A model generated the notes under the pieces. That model was given only the letters and a program-made list of their open reading frames with translations, searched no databases and was not told where the DNA came from. From Thalassobius sp. I31.1 (GTDB lineage: Bacteria > Pseudomonadota > Alphaproteobacteria > Rhodobacterales > Rhodobacteraceae), in NCBI RefSeq assembly GCF_003031585.1, contig NZ_PWAA01000033.1, positions 207,250 through 271,249 on the forward strand: 64,000 bases of DNA, given 5' to 3'. Made by a program: the position numbers and the translations under genes. Below, in pieces: positions 63,147 through 64,000 of this stretch. Numbering within the stretch: position 1 is the first letter of the stretch; every line of letters begins with the position of its first letter.

Positions 63147-63192
63147 TTATTTCAATACGTCACTTTGGTACACGAAAGAGAGGTTGCAGCAA

Positions 63193-63477
63193 ATGAAAAA
63201 TAAATCAATCCATCCAAATGTTAGCCCCGGAAAGATCCTGCATGAGGTGATTTCCGGTGCACTAAAGGCACAAGGCACGTCCTTTTGGGCGTGGTGCCAG
63301 GCGCATGAGGTAAGCGCATCCACCGCAAAGCAGGTGACATATGGTCAATCTGGCGGTGAGCGCGGGCAGGCTCTGCTTGCGCAAATGATTGAGGCTGCTG
63401 GTCCTGATGTGGTGCTGGCTGCGTATCGTAAGCGCATGCAGGCAGAAGCCGCAGGCCTTGAAGGGGCAGCGGCATGA
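63193..63477 (+). CDS. Small DNA-binding-type early protein
   Basis: A 94-residue basic protein, ATG 63193 (AGAGG about 10 nt upstream). HPNVSPGKILHEVIS begins it; FWAWCQAHEVSASTAKQVTYG (cut to FWAWCQAHEVSASTAK) looks like a helix-turn-helix with the turn at EVSAS. In position it corresponds to Cro/Ner regulators of temperate phages. The family is not firmly recognised. It overlaps the next gene by 4 bp. Confidence 0.7.
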   Translation: MKNKSIHPNVSPGKILHEVISGALKAQGTSFWAWCQAHEVSASTAKQVTYGQSGGERGQALLAQMIEAAGPDVVLAAYRKRMQAEAAGLEGAAA

Positions 63478-63734
63478 TGAACCGAGCCGCTGCAAAACAA
63501 GCCCTGAGTGAGTTGGCGCAATGCTTTGATGGCATTGATCTGGATGCCATCGCGGACAAAACCACGCCCGCGCCTGCACAGGGGCTGACCGACCTGGAAC
63601 GGGTGCGCGTTGGGTTGCAATTCTGCCTGAGTGCTAATGACCCCAATACCTGCAACGCCCTGCTGATCGCTGCAAAGCGTATCACAGAACACCGCGACAT
63701 CCTGATGCGCGAAGCTTTTGAAGGGGGGATTTAA
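63474..63734 (+). CDS. Small phage-type protein, unknown function
   Basis: An 86-residue, mainly helical protein (AAAKQALSELAQCF, LTDLERVRVGLQFCLSAND). No domain recognised. The start codon pair at 63474/63477 overlaps the upstream stop; AAGGGG lies upstream. Part of the rightward early operon. Confidence 0.65.
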   Translation: MMNRAAAKQALSELAQCFDGIDLDAIADKTTPAPAQGLTDLERVRVGLQFCLSANDPNTCNALLIAAKRITEHRDILMREAFEGGI

Positions 63735-63735
63735 G

Positions 63736-63924
63736 ATGATTGCCCTTATTCATATTGGCCTTGGCATGATCATCTGCGGGCTGTCGGTGGTTTCCCTGTT
63801 CGCATCTGGCGCGTGTTGTGAAGGCAGTGAGAAAGATAAAGAGACTGGCAAGATTTGGTTTTGCATTGGCATTGCGCTTCTCTCTGTCAGTCTTGCTTCT
63901 TTCTATCTTGCGGGGGCTGCGTGA
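63736..63924 (+). CDS. Small two-helix membrane protein
   Basis: A 62-residue protein, ATG 63736 after GGGGGG. Two hydrophobic helices (IALIHIGLGMIICGLSVVSL and IWFCIGIALLSVSLASFYL) flank a charged loop (EGSEKDKETGK), a holin-like layout, but its early position makes another role more likely. It overlaps the next start (TGATG). Confidence 0.65.
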   Translation: MIALIHIGLGMIICGLSVVSLFASGACCEGSEKDKETGKIWFCIGIALLSVSLASFYLAGAA

Positions 63925-64000
63925 TGGATATGACCCCAATTCAGAACGCCGCGTTTAAAGCCCATATCAGCGCCTCTGACGCCCTGAAAGAAGAACTGGG
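63924..64000 (+). CDS. Start of a phage-type gene, cut by window end
   Basis: 25 codons visible from ATG 63924 (MDMTPIQNAAFKAHISASDAL), overlapping the previous stop. Too short to assign. Confidence 0.55.
   Translation, partial: MDMTPIQNAAFKAHISASDALKEEL

Larger units (their letters stand above)
62015..64000. mobile_element. Left part of a prophage-like element (immunity region)
   Basis: From about 62.0 kb to the window end: a minus-strand small gene, a LexA/CI-like repressor, an operator-promoter region and a rightward run of small, overlapping genes. That layout and the shift to small genes of unknown function are typical of temperate phage early regions. The left boundary is not defined; the repeat-rich 62018-62140 part is the best candidate for an element end. 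The right side runs out of the window. A Mu-like transposable phage is possible but no transposase is in view. Confidence 0.7.

Overview
The window is about 64 kb of one chromosome-like replicon from an alphaproteobacterium, most likely a Rhodobacterales (Roseobacter group) species. Reasons: moderately high G+C coding DNA; the block recO-DUF1491-era-rnc-lepB-acpS-pdxJ-rsh-rpoZ-folK; tandem def genes followed by fmt; a (2S)-methylsuccinyl-CoA dehydrogenase typical of the ethylmalonyl-CoA pathway; an SMC of about 1150 residues; and a stand-alone MnmD beside a separate FAD oxidoreductase. This assignment is inferred from gene content, since no 16S rRNA or tRNA gene was seen.

Layout. 1-5.4 kb: pckA (5' end cut by the window), a ClpP-fold lipoprotein, a TauE/SafE permease, mcd and a META-domain lipoprotein. 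5.4-15.5 kb: a long minus-strand housekeeping run with many 4-bp start/stop overlaps (folK, rpoZ, rsh, DUF2062, pdxJ, lysE-like, small periplasmic protein, acpS, lepB, rnc, era, DUF1491, recO). 15.6-19 kb: NYN RNase-like gene, ispH, lysE-like, methyltransferase, rnhA. 19-22 kb (minus): three tandem peptide deformylase genes, fmt and two small GlsB-like membrane proteins. The third deformylase has lost active-site residues. 22-29.3 kb: PatB-like lyase, L,D-transpeptidase, glutathionyl-hydroquinone reductase, lone receiver protein, cobC-cobD and an MltB-type transglycosylase. 29.4-45.7 kb: smc, small secreted proteins, an FMN reductase gene interrupted by an in-frame TAG, the split MnmC pair, slt, dapA-smpB, an orphan terminator marking a candidate small RNA or leader, sseA and an aminotransferase. 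45.9-61.9 kb: amtB, a class A PBP, mlaA-mlaC, a type I secretion ABC/HlyD pair, ridA, a phosphodiesterase, phhB, an Imm35-like immunity protein, peroxiredoxin, ferredoxin reductase-like protein, rsmD and a HAD phosphatase.

From about 62 kb to the window end the content changes to a prophage-type control region. A LexA/CI-like repressor lies on the minus strand, with a palindromic operator inside a sigma70-type promoter, and a rightward run of tightly packed small genes follows. Its left boundary lies in about 220 bp carrying short direct and inverted repeats.

Four non-coding repeat signals stand out: (1) an 8-bp unit, AAAACTAG or its complement, in tandem at two intergenic loci (4 and 8 copies, opposite orientation); (2) at least five copies of a roughly 50-bp G/C-hairpin element ending in a CCCGGGATATTTT-like stretch, nearly all just after stop codons; (3) an A/T-rich inverted repeat around TAAAATCTTTAAA at two loci; (4) a 20-bp stop-codon-plus-terminator leader repeated identically after two unrelated genes.
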